From assembly GCF_000829455.1 (NCBI RefSeq), contig NZ_JXAK01000002.1, positions 168,900 to 232,899 on the forward strand: 64,000 nt of DNA. The letters run 5' to 3'. A model generated the notes under the pieces. That model made no database searches. It was not told the origin of the DNA and saw nothing but the letters and a program-made list of their open reading frames with translations. This document shows positions 17,248 to 26,636 of the stretch, piece by piece (the first letter of the stretch is position 1; every line of letters starts with the position of its first letter). Position numbers and translations under genes: made by a program. The stretch comes from Gordoniibacillus kamchatkensis (lineage in GTDB: Bacteria; Bacillota; Bacilli; Paenibacillales; NBRC-103111).

Positions 17248-18581
17248 GTGAAAAAACTGGGTGTATCACTTGTAAGCGCTTCATTGCTTCTGTCGGTGTT
17301 GGCCGGCTGTTCCGGCGGCAAAAGTCCGGATGCGGCGGTTCTCCGTCTCCGTCTCCGTCCTCGGGCGACGCCGCGAAACCGGCTGCGAATACCGGCGGCA
17401 AGAAGGTCGAATTAACGTATTGGACTTTGTTCAGCGGCGGGGACGGCGACAATATGGACGCGATTATCGACGCCTTTAACAAATCGCAGTCCGACATCAC
17501 CGTCAAGAACGTCAAATTGGAATGGGGCGAATATTACACCAAGCTCGTAACCGGCGTGTCCGCTGGCAAAGGCCCCGATATCGGCATTTCGCACGTGTCG
17601 AAACTGCCGGAGCTGATCAAACAAGGGGTCGTCAGCGAAATCGACGACGTGGCGAAAGCGGCCAATCTCAATTGGGGCGACTATAACCAAAACATTTTGA
17701 ATGCGACGATTAGCGGCGGCAAGCACTATGCGGTTCCGCTCGATACGCACCCGTTCATTATGTACTACAACAAAAAGCTGCTGCAGGACGCAGGCGCTCT
17801 CGGCGCCGACGGCAAGCCGAAGATCGAACCGGGAGCGGACGGCTTCGTGAAGTTCCTTAGCGGCATTAAAGATAAGCTGCCGAAAGGCGTCTCGCCGATG
17901 GCGTTGTCCAATAACGGCGACGACCCGTACCGGCTGTGGTGGGCGGCGTATTCCCAACTGGGCGGCAACGATATCATTTCCGACGACGGCAAGTCTACCG
18001 CGATGGACATGGACAAAGCCGTGAAAGCCGCCAACTTCGTGAAAAGCTTGTATTACGACAGCAAAGTGATCAAGCCGAACGATCCCGATTTCTATAAGTC
18101 GTTCCAAAGCGGCCAGGCTGCCGTCATGATGACCGGCGTATGGGCGACGGGCACTTGGGAAGCGACGAAAGACTTCGACTTCGGCGCAATGCCGATTCCG
18201 AACCTGTTCGGCAATACGAAAACGTGGGGCGACTCGCACACGATCATCCTGCCGGTAACGAAGGACAACGATGCGAAGAAGCGGCAAGCGGCGCTGGCGT
18301 TCGCCAAATTCGCCACCGAGAACGGGCAAATTTGGGCGAAGGCGGGCCATATTCCGGCCAGCACCAAGGTGGTCGATTCTGCCGAATTTAAAAACATGAA
18401 ATACCGCAGCGACTATGTAAGCGTGGCGAAGGACGTCGTCTTCCCGAAGCAGTCGGACAAAACGTGGCCGAAAAACGATATCCTCAAAAAATACCTGGAC
18501 GAAATTTGGCTGAACAAAACGCCTGCCGAAGACGCGCTGAAGAAAATCGACAACGAAGTGAAATCGCTGCTCGCCAAATAA
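17248..18581 (+). pseudogene. solute-binding lipoprotein of the cluster B importer, frameshifted
   Basis: About 444 residues from a GTG start with AAAGGGAG upstream. Signal MKKLGVSLVSASLLLSVLAG then C gives a clear lipobox (LAGC). The break lies at 17332-17338; one added G turns the frame into a GGSPSPSPSSGD linker. The mature domain is a UgpB/CUT1-type binding protein, close to the one at 12401. Its position just upstream of the permeases marks it as the transport subunit. Confidence 0.87.
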
Positions 18582-18699
18582 TTGGCCGGCCAGCGTAGTT
18601 AGTCCGGATTGCCAACTGAGCTTCATTATCAACGCTTAACAAGCTTGAAGATATCGCCGCTTCAAGCTTGTTACGTTTAAGGGAAGAGGTGCTTGCAAG

Positions 18700-19590
18700 A
18701 TGAAGGCGAAGCAATTGCGGCTCGATGTGAAGGCGTTCCTGTTCCTGCTGCCGTTCTTGCTCTTATATGTCGTGTTTACGATATTCCCGATGTTCAAAGG
18801 GCTGCAGATGAGCCTGTACGATTGGACGCTCATCCGCAAAATGAAGTTCGTCGGCCTGGACAACTACAAACATATGGCGCAAGACCCGGGGTTCTGGAAA
18901 TCGTTATGGAACTCCACCTACTTCGTCATTTTGACGACGCCGACGATGCTCGTTCTGGCCCTCGTTCTCGCGGTCATCTGCAACCGGAAGTCGAGATTGC
19001 AGCGGTTTTACCGCAGCGTCTTCTTTCTCCCGAGCGTGCTGTCCGTGTCCGTCGTCGCTTATGTCGGGATGTACATGATCCAGCCGTATACCGGGTTTAC
19101 GAATAATTTTCTGAAGATGCTCGGTCTTTTGAATCCCGACAAGGAACTGTTCTGGCTAACCGAGGCGCCGCTCGCCTGGATCGCCATTGCCGGCATTACG
19201 CTCTGGTGGACCGTCGGCGTGAACATGATTCTCTACTTGTCGGCGATGCAGGACATTCCCGAGGACATTTACGAAGCGGCGCGGCTGGACGGGGCAACGG
19301 ACGGACAGATGTTTTTCCGGATTACGCTGCCCCTGCTCGGGCCGATCACAAAGACGATTTTGCTGCTGCAAATCATCGCTTCGTACAAAGTGTTTCTGCA
19401 AATTTACATCATCACCCGTGGCGGTCCGGGTACGGACACCAGGCCGATCATTCAATATATTTACGAAGAAGGCATCAAGAACAACCATATGGGGTACGCG
19501 GCCGCGCTTTCCTATTCGCTGTTCGTCATCCTGATGCTCATCTCCCTGTTGCAGCTGCGCGTCAATTCCCGAAAAGGAGCGGTGATGTAA
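18700..19590 (+). CDS. carbohydrate ABC transporter permease, MalF-like (cluster B)
   Basis: 296 residues, GAGGTG upstream of the ATG. Six membrane spans; EAA loop IYEAARLDGATDGQMFFRIT. The TRGGPGTDTRPIIQYIYEEG segment is typical of UgpA/LacF-like subunits. It is followed after one base by its MalG-like partner. Confidence 0.92.
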   Translation: MKAKQLRLDVKAFLFLLPFLLLYVVFTIFPMFKGLQMSLYDWTLIRKMKFVGLDNYKHMAQDPGFWKSLWNSTYFVILTTPTMLVLALVLAVICNRKSRLQRFYRSVFFLPSVLSVSVVAYVGMYMIQPYTGFTNNFLKMLGLLNPDKELFWLTEAPLAWIAIAGITLWWTVGVNMILYLSAMQDIPEDIYEAARLDGATDGQMFFRITLPLLGPITKTILLLQIIASYKVFLQIYIITRGGPGTDTRPIIQYIYEEGIKNNHMGYAAALSYSLFVILMLISLLQLRVNSRKGAVM

Positions 19591-19591
19591 C

Positions 19592-20397
19592 ATGCGGATC
19601 GTGCGAACCGTCGTTTCGCTGCTGCTGGCGTTGTTCTTCCTGCTGCCGCTGTCCTGGATGCTGGTCGTTTCCGTCAAGGACGAGGCGATGAAAATTAAAG
19701 GCGTGCTCGACTGGTATAAACCTCCTTACACGCTGGATACGTATTTTTACGTGTTCCGGGAAACGTCGCTGCTGCGCTGGATGTTCAACAGCTTCGTCGT
19801 CGCATGCGCCGTTACGGTGCTGGTCGTTCTGTTCACGTCGATGAGCGCGTTCGCGCTGTCCAAAATCCGCTTCCGGCTGCGGGGCTTCGTGTTCGTGTTC
19901 ATTTTGGCGGGGCTCATGATTCCGGGCGAAGCGATGATTATTCCGCTGTACCAGGTCGTGAAAGAGCTTGGGATGCTTGACTCGTATCAGGGGCTTATTT
20001 TGCCGGCCATCGCGTCGCCGTTCGCCGTCGTCGTGCTGAAAAGCTTCTTCGATTCAGTGCCGAACGAACTGATCGAAAGCGCCGAGATGGACGGCGGCGG
20101 GCTGTTCAAAATTTACTACAGCATCGTGCTGCCGCTGGCCAAACCGGCGATCGCCTCGATTGCGATCCTGACGTTCATCGGGCAGTGGAACAACTTCCTG
20201 TGGCCGTTCATTTCCATCACCTCGGAAGAGTTGTTCACGCTGCCGATGGGCATACCGACCTTGCTGTCGCAATATACAAAAGATTACGTGAGGCCGATGG
20301 CGATCAATTCGATTTCGTCGCTGCCCGTTATTATTGTGTTTCTGTTTTCGAGAAGCAGATTGTGCGCGGGCTGAGCTTTACCGGGATTAAGGGGTAA
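19592..20397 (+). pseudogene. carbohydrate ABC transporter permease, MalG-like (cluster B), frameshifted near its end
   Basis: About 268 residues. Six spans and EAA loop LIESAEMDGGGLFKIYYSIV. The frame breaks at the TTTT run 20345-20348. One added T restores VFLFFEKQIVRGLSFTGIKG, the usual C-terminus of this subunit. Only the last 16 residues are affected, so the break is most likely a base-calling error. Confidence 0.88.
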
Positions 20398-21050
20398 GAG
20401 GGGTTGGTTGTACCGGAGTCGGGAGCTGTAACGGAACGGTGCGTCGGTGTCAAGGGACAGGACGGTGCGCCGCATCGAGTTCTGTAACGGATGGCGGAAG
20501 GGTATGCGGATATGCGGGCCTGCTTGTGAGGCCAGATCGGAGCTTCCGCGTCGCGGTGGAATGGAAGTTTGGTGCAGGGGACCGCGCAACATTCACCGCC
20601 GCTACACCCGCAACATCGACATAACGGAACGCCGTTCCGCTATGCCCGGTATTTCCCGTTATTTCCCCAAAATAACGGAATTTCGTTCCGTTATTTTCCA
20701 GAAAAAGCACCGGAACGCCTGTCATAACCAACGATTGCTTCAAAATAACGGAACGGGAATCCGCTATGATGCCGGATTCCCGTTTCTTTTCGCGAATAGC
20801 GGAACAGCGTTCCGTTATGGATGGACGCCTCGGCCTAGAACCTCCTGTTCGTTGTTCCCGAAGTAGCAACGCCGAGAGGAGGCAGAGGTGGAAATCGGAG
20901 TACGGGAACAGAGCATTTGTTCAGACGGCGCTGAAGGTTGAGCAAATCCACATGCTTTGGGGAAGGCCGGGCCGCAAGTTGCAGTTTTGCTCCCCAATAA
21001 GGCCCTTGTATAATCTACAATAAATAGCGGCACTTAGAGGGGAGCCTGCC
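20398..21050. other. intergenic region rich in palindromes
   Basis: About 650 bases with no credible gene. Holds the palindromic repeat cluster at 20621-20818. Frames crossing it on both strands are artefacts of the symmetrical repeats. Confidence 0.6.
20621..20818. repeat. four copies of a 23-bp palindromic element
   Basis: Copies at 20621-20643, 20672-20694, 20745-20767 and 20796-20818. Each begins ATARCGGAA, has a variable 5-base centre and ends with the near-complement TCCGYTAT. The second copy is a perfect inverted repeat extended to 12-bp arms (20669-20697). Spacings are about 50 bp. They resemble REP-type intergenic palindromes and could form RNA hairpins or bind a dimeric protein. 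Confidence 0.75.
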
Positions 21051-21992
21051 ATGAACAAAACCGACCGCCAGATGGCGATCATATTGGAGCTGCAGCGCTT
21101 CGGCGAGCGGCGCGCCGAGGATTTGGCGGCGACGTTCGAGACGAGCGTGCGGACGATTTACCGCGATATGCAGGCGCTCAGCGAAGCGGGGGTGCCGGTG
21201 GTGGGCGCGCCGGGCCAAGGGTATTCGCTGATGGAGGGCTATTTTTTGCCGCCCGTCAGCTTCACGGCGGAGGAGGCGACGGCGCTGCTGCTCGGTCTTG
21301 ACTTTATCGAACGGCAGTTCGATGCCGGCTACCGTGCCGAGGCGCAAAGGGCGCGTGGGAAGCTGGAGGCGATTTTGCCGGGGCCGGTGCGCCTGAACGT
21401 GGCGCGGGTGCGCTCCGGCGTGAAGCTGCTCGCCGCGGGTAGGCCCGGCGCCGGCGAGGAGGAGGTGCTTGTGGCGCTGCGCCGCGCCATACTTGACGAA
21501 CGGAAGGTACGCTTCCGCTACGACAAAAAGGTGCCGGAGCCGGACGGCAACCGGCGCAGCGTGCGCGAGGCTGACCCGTACGGTCTCGTGCTCACAGAAG
21601 GCGTCTGGATGCTCGTCGCCTTCTGCCATTTGCGCCAAGGCATGCGCCACTTCCGCCTGAGCCGGATGAGCGATGTCGAGGTGCTGGACGAGCGGTTTCG
21701 GCGTCCGGAGCATTTTGACTTGCACGCATACAAACCGGCGAACGACCGGACTGTCACGGTGCGCGTGCGTATAGCGCCGGAGCTCGCCGATCGGGCGCTG
21801 GAGAAAAACTATTACTACACGGAAGCGTCGGAGCGGACGCCCGAAGGGCTGCTGCTGACGCTCAAGGTGCGGCATCCGTTCGAGGTGCTCGGCTGGGTGC
21901 TCGGCTGGGGAGCCGGCGCTGTCGTGCTGGAACCGGAGGAGCTGCGCGAGCGGGTGCGGCAAGAATGGCTGAAAGGTCTGAAAAGCTACTGA
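21051..21992 (+). CDS. YafY-like WYL-domain transcriptional regulator
   Basis: 313 residues, GAGGGGAG upstream of the ATG. N-terminal winged HTH (DRQMAIILELQRFGERRAED, then SVRTIYRDMQAL; residues 1-55) followed by a WYL domain (from about 140, with RKVRFRYDKK and EADPYGLVLTEGVWMLVAFC) and a WCX C-terminal extension. WYL regulators sense nucleotides or other ligands; the target here is unknown. The next gene (DinB-like) is in the same direction 77 bases on and could be its target. Confidence 0.9.
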   Translation: MNKTDRQMAIILELQRFGERRAEDLAATFETSVRTIYRDMQALSEAGVPVVGAPGQGYSLMEGYFLPPVSFTAEEATALLLGLDFIERQFDAGYRAEAQRARGKLEAILPGPVRLNVARVRSGVKLLAAGRPGAGEEEVLVALRRAILDERKVRFRYDKKVPEPDGNRRSVREADPYGLVLTEGVWMLVAFCHLRQGMRHFRLSRMSDVEVLDERFRRPEHFDLHAYKPANDRTVTVRVRIAPELADRALEKNYYYTEASERTPEGLLLTLKVRHPFEVLGWVLGWGAGAVVLEPEELRERVRQEWLKGLKSY

Positions 21993-22069
21993 CATACTGC
22001 TGTCAGGAGCGGTTCGTTATACTGGGTTCAGATTCCGATAACGAAGAGCCAAAAGGAGCTGAATCCGAC

Positions 22070-22693
22070 ATGACGGATACGAAAACGGTGCTGAGCAAAT
22101 TTGAGCAAACGGTGGCGCATTACGAGCGCGAGCTGGAGCGGTACGATCTGGAGCAGTTGACACGCAAGCCGGGAGAAGAGGAATGGTCGCTTGGCCAAAT
22201 GTACATGCACTTGATCCGGTCGAGCTTGTTTATGCAACTGGCGAACGTGGACGCTTGCCGTAAGGAGGGACTGGACAGCGGAGCGCCCGTATCCGGCGTA
22301 CCCGGCACCCGGGAAGCCGCAGTTGCGGCAAGCAGCGCGCCGGGCGCGACTGCTGCAACCGCCGCGGGAAAGACGGAGCAAGGAGCTGCTCTGTTCGCTA
22401 TGGGCAGCTTTCCGCCGGAGCCGGTTCGCGTCCCGCCATCGCCGCAATATACGCCGCCGCAGCCGGAGAGCAAGGACGAGCTGGCACAAGGACTGCGGCA
22501 GGTGCTGGCGCGGATGCGCGAGCTGGAGCCTGCGCTGGCGCACATTCCGCCGGAACGCACGCGGCCGCATCCTCGCCTCGGCGGGCTGAACGCGGTGGAA
22601 TGGTTCCTGCTCGTCGAGATGCATTACCGCCACCATTTGCTGCAGAAGGCGCGGCTGGATGCGTTCCTCGGCATGGAACCGGCAGCAGGATGA
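22070..22693 (+). CDS. DinB-like four-helix protein
   Basis: 207 residues starting MTDTKTVLSKFEQTVAHYER, AAAAGGAG upstream. EEEWSLGQMYMHLIRSS holds the first metal-ligand helix of the DinB_2/YfiT type, and VEMHYRHHLLQKARLD near the end supplies the HxxxHH cluster. About 50 residues between them (85-130) are low-complexity Ala/Gly/Pro, an insertion not usual in the family. Cytoplasmic, presumed metal-dependent, activity unknown. Confidence 0.78.
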   Translation: MTDTKTVLSKFEQTVAHYERELERYDLEQLTRKPGEEEWSLGQMYMHLIRSSLFMQLANVDACRKEGLDSGAPVSGVPGTREAAVAASSAPGATAATAAGKTEQGAALFAMGSFPPEPVRVPPSPQYTPPQPESKDELAQGLRQVLARMRELEPALAHIPPERTRPHPRLGGLNAVEWFLLVEMHYRHHLLQKARLDAFLGMEPAAG

Positions 22694-22721
22694 GGCACGG
22701 ACAGCAAGGAGGCGAAAACAG

Positions 22722-22826
22722 GCTGGCAATCGTATGCCTCCCCTCGCCAGCTGCGATTTCGAAAGTTACACCGGCGCAGAGGACTCCGGCTCCGAAACCG
22801 GCATCTACGTGCCGGTCGCGCTATAA
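22722..22826 (+). pseudogene. C-terminal scrap of a GyrI-like effector-binding protein
   Basis: Frame fragments read LAIVCLPSP and, after a one-base shift, CDFESYTGAEDSGSETGIYV then PVAL stop. This is the typical end of a GyrI/AraC effector-binding domain (WLPS, then DFExY, then IYVPV). There is no start. A relic, unrelated in position to the two intact GyrI-like genes at 32-33 kb. Confidence 0.45.
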
Positions 22827-22865
22827 CAGTAGGTTTAACGTTGCGGCGTCAGCCGAAGACAAACA

Positions 22866-22913
22866 AAATGCCGATGTCTTTCCGCCGCGAAAGATGTCGG
22901 CATTTTGCCGTTT
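22866..22913 (+). terminator. Rho-independent terminator
   Basis: Stem 22866-22882 with 22891-22907 (AAAATGCCGA then TCTTT on the left arm, two mismatches) around an 8-base loop, followed by TTTTGCCGTTTT. Ends the DinB-like transcription unit. Confidence 0.75.
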
Positions 22914-22990
22914 TCGTTCCGAACTGTTGAGTCCAAATGACGATCATCACAAATATCAAAAAAGTACACCAATAGTATCAATTATATCCA

Positions 22991-23019
22991 TTGAAAACGT
23001 TACCAAAATCACTTAAAAT
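22991..23019 (+). promoter_or_regulatory. promoter of kinase C overlapped by a CcpA (cre)-like site
   Basis: TTGAAA (22991-22996), 17-bp spacer, TAAAAT (23014-23019). The cre-like sequence TGAAAACGTTACCA (22992-23005) differs from TGWNANCGNTNWCA at one position and covers the -35 box. This would place the kinase-regulator unit under glucose repression. Confidence 0.6.
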
Positions 23020-23162
23020 TCAATCACATACTACGTAACGGTAATAGTTCCGTTGCGGTCGGGATTTAACTATGCCTCGGGCATCAAATGAAAGCCTGGT
23101 CGAAGGTCGAACGATAGGGTTTACGCTTCTTTCCACTTGATATTGCTTGGGAGGGAGAAAAG

Positions 23163-24959
23163 ATGCATGTGGCCAAACTTTTTTTAAAGCGCTTACATTC
23201 GATCTCCACTCAGCTGTTTCTCATTTTTTTCGTCAGCATGCTCGTCCCTATAGCGGTAGGGGGATATTTATCGTATAAAAAATCAACCTCCATCGTTGAA
23301 AAACAAGTGAGCGCCGTCGCACAGCAGACGATTAACCAATTGAGCGATAAGATCCATTTCATTACCAAAAAGTACGAGGATATTTCCATGATCCTGATGT
23401 ACAGCCAAGCGATTCAAAAAGCGATCGAGCCCGACTCCCTCGATACGGAATATGACAAGGAGAAGCAGCGAACCGAAGCGCTCAGGCTCATTTCATCCAT
23501 GATGACCAACTCTCCCGAGCTGCTGCATATTTACGTTTTTGACGATAAAAAGAAATATTCCGTATTCGATTCGACCATTGATCGTATCGACCATTGGCAA
23601 ACCGGTTGGTACAAATCCATCCTGGAGGGTGACGGGCGCCCGGTTTGGTTCGGGGTGTCCAATAAATCTTATATCAGCGAGACCGATATGGGGATCCCTG
23701 TGTTCGCTATGGGACGCACATTGCGCAATGTGGAAACCGGCCGTGTGATCGGCGTCATCTTTATCGAAATCCGCGGCAGCATATTAGCGAAAGAGGTCAA
23801 TGCGGTCAGATTTGCCCAAAAGGGGTTTGCATATATCGCAGACGCGAGCCATAAGTACGTGTACCATCCGAATAATATTTTTAACGGCGTTGCTTCCGAT
23901 TTTCCGTTATACGATCAAATAGATAAATTCACTTACCGGGAAAACAGCTATCTCGAGATCCCTTCCGTCCTGGAAAACGGTTGGCGCGTGAACGGCATAG
24001 TTCCGGTTCAGGAACTCATCGGCGAGTCGCAGCAAATTCGAAGTATGACGATCACCATCGCGATCGTATCGATATTTTGGGCGCTTATCGTAGGTTTTTT
24101 TATTTCGAGGAAAATCAGCCTGCCGTTGATTCACTTGTGCAAGCTGATGAAACGCAGCGAAAGCGGCGATCTTAGCGCGCGCAGCCGGATGACCGGGAAA
24201 AACGAACTGGGTCAGCTGGGACTAAGCTTCAACAAGATGAACGAAAAGATTCAGGCGTTGATCAATCGTGTAGCTGAGAAGGAAGCCGAGAAGAAGAAGG
24301 CGGAAATACGCGCTTTGCGCTATCAAATCAATCCGCATTTTCTTTACAATACGCTGAATTCCATACGCTGGATGGCGAAGCTCGGAAAGACGCACGATGT
24401 CGCCAACGCGGTAACCAACCTTGTTTATTTGCTCGAATCCAGCATCGAAAGGAAAGGCTTATTCGTCCCCCTTGGGGAAGAGATCGAACTGCTGGAAAAG
24501 TACATGGTCATTCAGCAATATCGTTACAGCAACCAGCTGTCGATGAAAATCCATTGTCCCGAGCACTTGAAGCAGATTATGATTCCCAGAATGCTTCTGC
24601 AGCCCATCGTGGAAAATTCCATCTTTCACGGAATCGCGCCCAAAGAGGAGCCGGGGAATATCGATATCAGCATTATGGAGGATGGCTTCAATATCGTCGT
24701 TTACATCCATGACGACGGCATCGGCATCCCGAAGGAGAAGCTGCCCGAGCTGATGAAGATGAAGGAGAACGAATCCCGAACGCGAGGGATGACGAGAATC
24801 GGATTATCCCACGTAGACCAAACGTTGAAATTGTACTATGGAAAGGACGCCGGCGTCACGGTCCAATGTACTTCCGGGAAAGGAACGACCGTCAGGCTCG
24901 TTTTCGGCAAACAACAGAATGGGGAGGAATTCAGCCATGTTCAAAGTGTTGTTAGTTGA
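23163..24959 (+). CDS. YesM-type sensor histidine kinase (cluster C)
   Basis: 598 residues, GGGAGGGAG upstream of the ATG. Membrane span at about 17-38, extracellular Cache domain, second span near 297-317, HAMP, His_kinase domain with RYQINPHFLYNTLNSIRWMA (His392) and HATPase with NSIFHGIAPKE and DDGIGIPKEKL. Less GC-rich than clusters A, B and D. Overlaps the regulator gene by 23 bases. Confidence 0.93.
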   Translation: MHVAKLFLKRLHSISTQLFLIFFVSMLVPIAVGGYLSYKKSTSIVEKQVSAVAQQTINQLSDKIHFITKKYEDISMILMYSQAIQKAIEPDSLDTEYDKEKQRTEALRLISSMMTNSPELLHIYVFDDKKKYSVFDSTIDRIDHWQTGWYKSILEGDGRPVWFGVSNKSYISETDMGIPVFAMGRTLRNVETGRVIGVIFIEIRGSILAKEVNAVRFAQKGFAYIADASHKYVYHPNNIFNGVASDFPLYDQIDKFTYRENSYLEIPSVLENGWRVNGIVPVQELIGESQQIRSMTITIAIVSIFWALIVGFFISRKISLPLIHLCKLMKRSESGDLSARSRMTGKNELGQLGLSFNKMNEKIQALINRVAEKEAEKKKAEIRALRYQINPHFLYNTLNSIRWMAKLGKTHDVANAVTNLVYLLESSIERKGLFVPLGEEIELLEKYMVIQQYRYSNQLSMKIHCPEHLKQIMIPRMLLQPIVENSIFHGIAPKEEPGNIDISIMEDGFNIVVYIHDDGIGIPKEKLPELMKMKENESRTRGMTRIGLSHVDQTLKLYYGKDAGVTVQCTSGKGTTVRLVFGKQQNGEEFSHVQSVVS

Positions 24960-26490
24960 TGACGAGGCGATGGCCCGTACGGGACTCCGCCATTTTTTCG
25001 ATTGGGACTCGAGCGGCTTCAAGATCGTGGGGGAGGCGTCTAACGGCCAAAAGGCACTGCGCTGGATTGAGGATCAGGAGGTTGACATCCTGATTACGGA
25101 CATTTCCATGCCGGTTATGGACGGTCTTGAGCTTACCCGCTGGACCAGAAAAGTTTCTCCCCAAACGAAAATCATACTGCTGAGCAGCTATAACGATTTT
25201 GAATTCGCGCGGGAAGGAATCCGCCTCGGGGCGTCCGATTACTTGCTCAAGCCTACTTTGGAAAATGAAAATCTGAGCCAGGCGCTGGAGAAGGTTACGC
25301 GCCAGGTTATCGAGGAACGGGAGAAAAACGGGATACTCGAGTTCCGCAGCAAACGTTTGTCCGAAGAAAGAACGCTGCTGAAATGGCTGGCGGGCGAAAG
25401 TGCAGCGGACGAAAATATCGTAACGCTCTCGGAAGTATGCCGTGTGGTCGTCTGCTCGCTGGATTCGAAACAGCAGATGAAAAAAGACGGGATTTACATG
25501 GAAATCATCATGGAAGAAGCCCAGAACATTTTTTACCGTATGTTCAAGCAAGGAGTGGCGGTACGCGGAGCTTTCGATCAGATCGTTTTGCTGCTGCCGC
25601 TGGACGAGAATAACAAGTTTATTTCTTTGTTGGAGAAATTCAAGCACGGCTTGCAGGAGCTCGGCGTTTCCTTTACTTTGGGGGTCAGTATGCCGCTGTC
25701 GCAGCCCGTTCATGTGCCGGAAGCTTATACGCAAGCGGTTCAAGCTGTCGAACGGGGATTTTTTCAGGAACTCGGAGCCATCTACTACTATTCTCCGGTA
25801 CTGGAGCTTCGCACGATGCAATCGGCCGTCTACTTCAAAACGTTGAAGGACACGCTCAAAAGATACGTGAGCGACGGCTTTAGACATAAGGCGTACGATT
25901 GCCTGCAAGAAATCACGGGTCAATGGATGTACGGGCAAAGTACGGTCCGCGAGGTGATGCGGCAGGCGCAAGAACTCCTGTATCTGTTTCATGTTCTGAG
26001 TCCGGACACCTTTCAGCCGGTAGACAGGTTATGCACCCTCAATATGCTGGAAACCGCCGAGGAAGTGAAGGAGTGGATCTTCGGCATATTCGCCGAATTG
26101 TGGTGTGAGAAGAAGAACGCCCAGCAAGCAGAAGCGTGCTTCGGGGAAAACCGGATCCACCAGCGCGTGGTGGCCAAAGCGATTGAGTATATCCAGGCGC
26201 ATTACGCTGAAGCCATATCTTTGCGCGATGTCGCCAAAACGGTGAACATGAGCAAAAATTATTTCAGCGAAGTGTTCAAAAAAGTAACGGGACAAAACTT
26301 TGTCGATTACTTGATACAACTGCGGCTCAACCGTTCGAAGGACTTGCTTCAGGATTCTGCGCTCAAAGTTTATGAAGTGGCGGAAATGTCCGGTTTCAGC
26401 GACGTCAAATACTTCAGCAAGCTGTTCAAGAAGGTCATGCAGATATCTCCCACAGACTACAGGGAGGAGTATTTTCGGAAAAATGGATAG
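24937..26490 (+). CDS. YesN-type response regulator with AraC DNA-binding domain (cluster C)
   Basis: 517 residues starting MFKVLLVDDEAMARTGLRHF, GGGGAGGA upstream, start inside the kinase gene. Receiver Asp55 in LITDISMPVMDG, lysine in YLLKPTL, and two C-terminal HTHs (LRDVAKTVNMSKNYFSEVFK; AEMSGFSDVKYFSKLFKKVM). Likely activator of the binding protein and permeases from 26637. Confidence 0.93.
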   Translation: MFKVLLVDDEAMARTGLRHFFDWDSSGFKIVGEASNGQKALRWIEDQEVDILITDISMPVMDGLELTRWTRKVSPQTKIILLSSYNDFEFAREGIRLGASDYLLKPTLENENLSQALEKVTRQVIEEREKNGILEFRSKRLSEERTLLKWLAGESAADENIVTLSEVCRVVVCSLDSKQQMKKDGIYMEIIMEEAQNIFYRMFKQGVAVRGAFDQIVLLLPLDENNKFISLLEKFKHGLQELGVSFTLGVSMPLSQPVHVPEAYTQAVQAVERGFFQELGAIYYYSPVLELRTMQSAVYFKTLKDTLKRYVSDGFRHKAYDCLQEITGQWMYGQSTVREVMRQAQELLYLFHVLSPDTFQPVDRLCTLNMLETAEEVKEWIFGIFAELWCEKKNAQQAEACFGENRIHQRVVAKAIEYIQAHYAEAISLRDVAKTVNMSKNYFSEVFKKVTGQNFVDYLIQLRLNRSKDLLQDSALKVYEVAEMSGFSDVKYFSKLFKKVMQISPTDYREEYFRKNG

Positions 26491-26596
26491 ATTTTTCCGA
26501 AACTGAGACCGGTTATTTTCACCAGCAAAGTTTCTTAACATAGTCCACTATTTTGGAATTAAGTGGGTTCTAAGATTCCCCCCGCTATTTGTAAAA

Positions 26597-26610
26597 TAAA
26601 AGCGTTTCCA
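26597..26610 (+). promoter_or_regulatory. possible cre-like site before the cluster C binding protein
   Basis: TAAAAGCGTTTCCA differs from the cre consensus at two positions. It sits about 30 bases upstream of the ATG at 26637 and just after a weak -10 (TAAAAT at 26592), where CcpA could act as a road-block. Confidence 0.35.
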
Positions 26611-26636
26611 AAACTCCGTTTAGGGGGAATCGAAAG

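Noticed and set aside
20621..20818. CRISPR array
   Set aside because: The repeats are palindromic with variable centres and there are only four. No leader or cas genes are near.
20398..20870. Overlapping frames of 100-140 codons on both strands
   Set aside because: They cross the palindromic repeats and have no start context; the symmetry of the repeats creates them.
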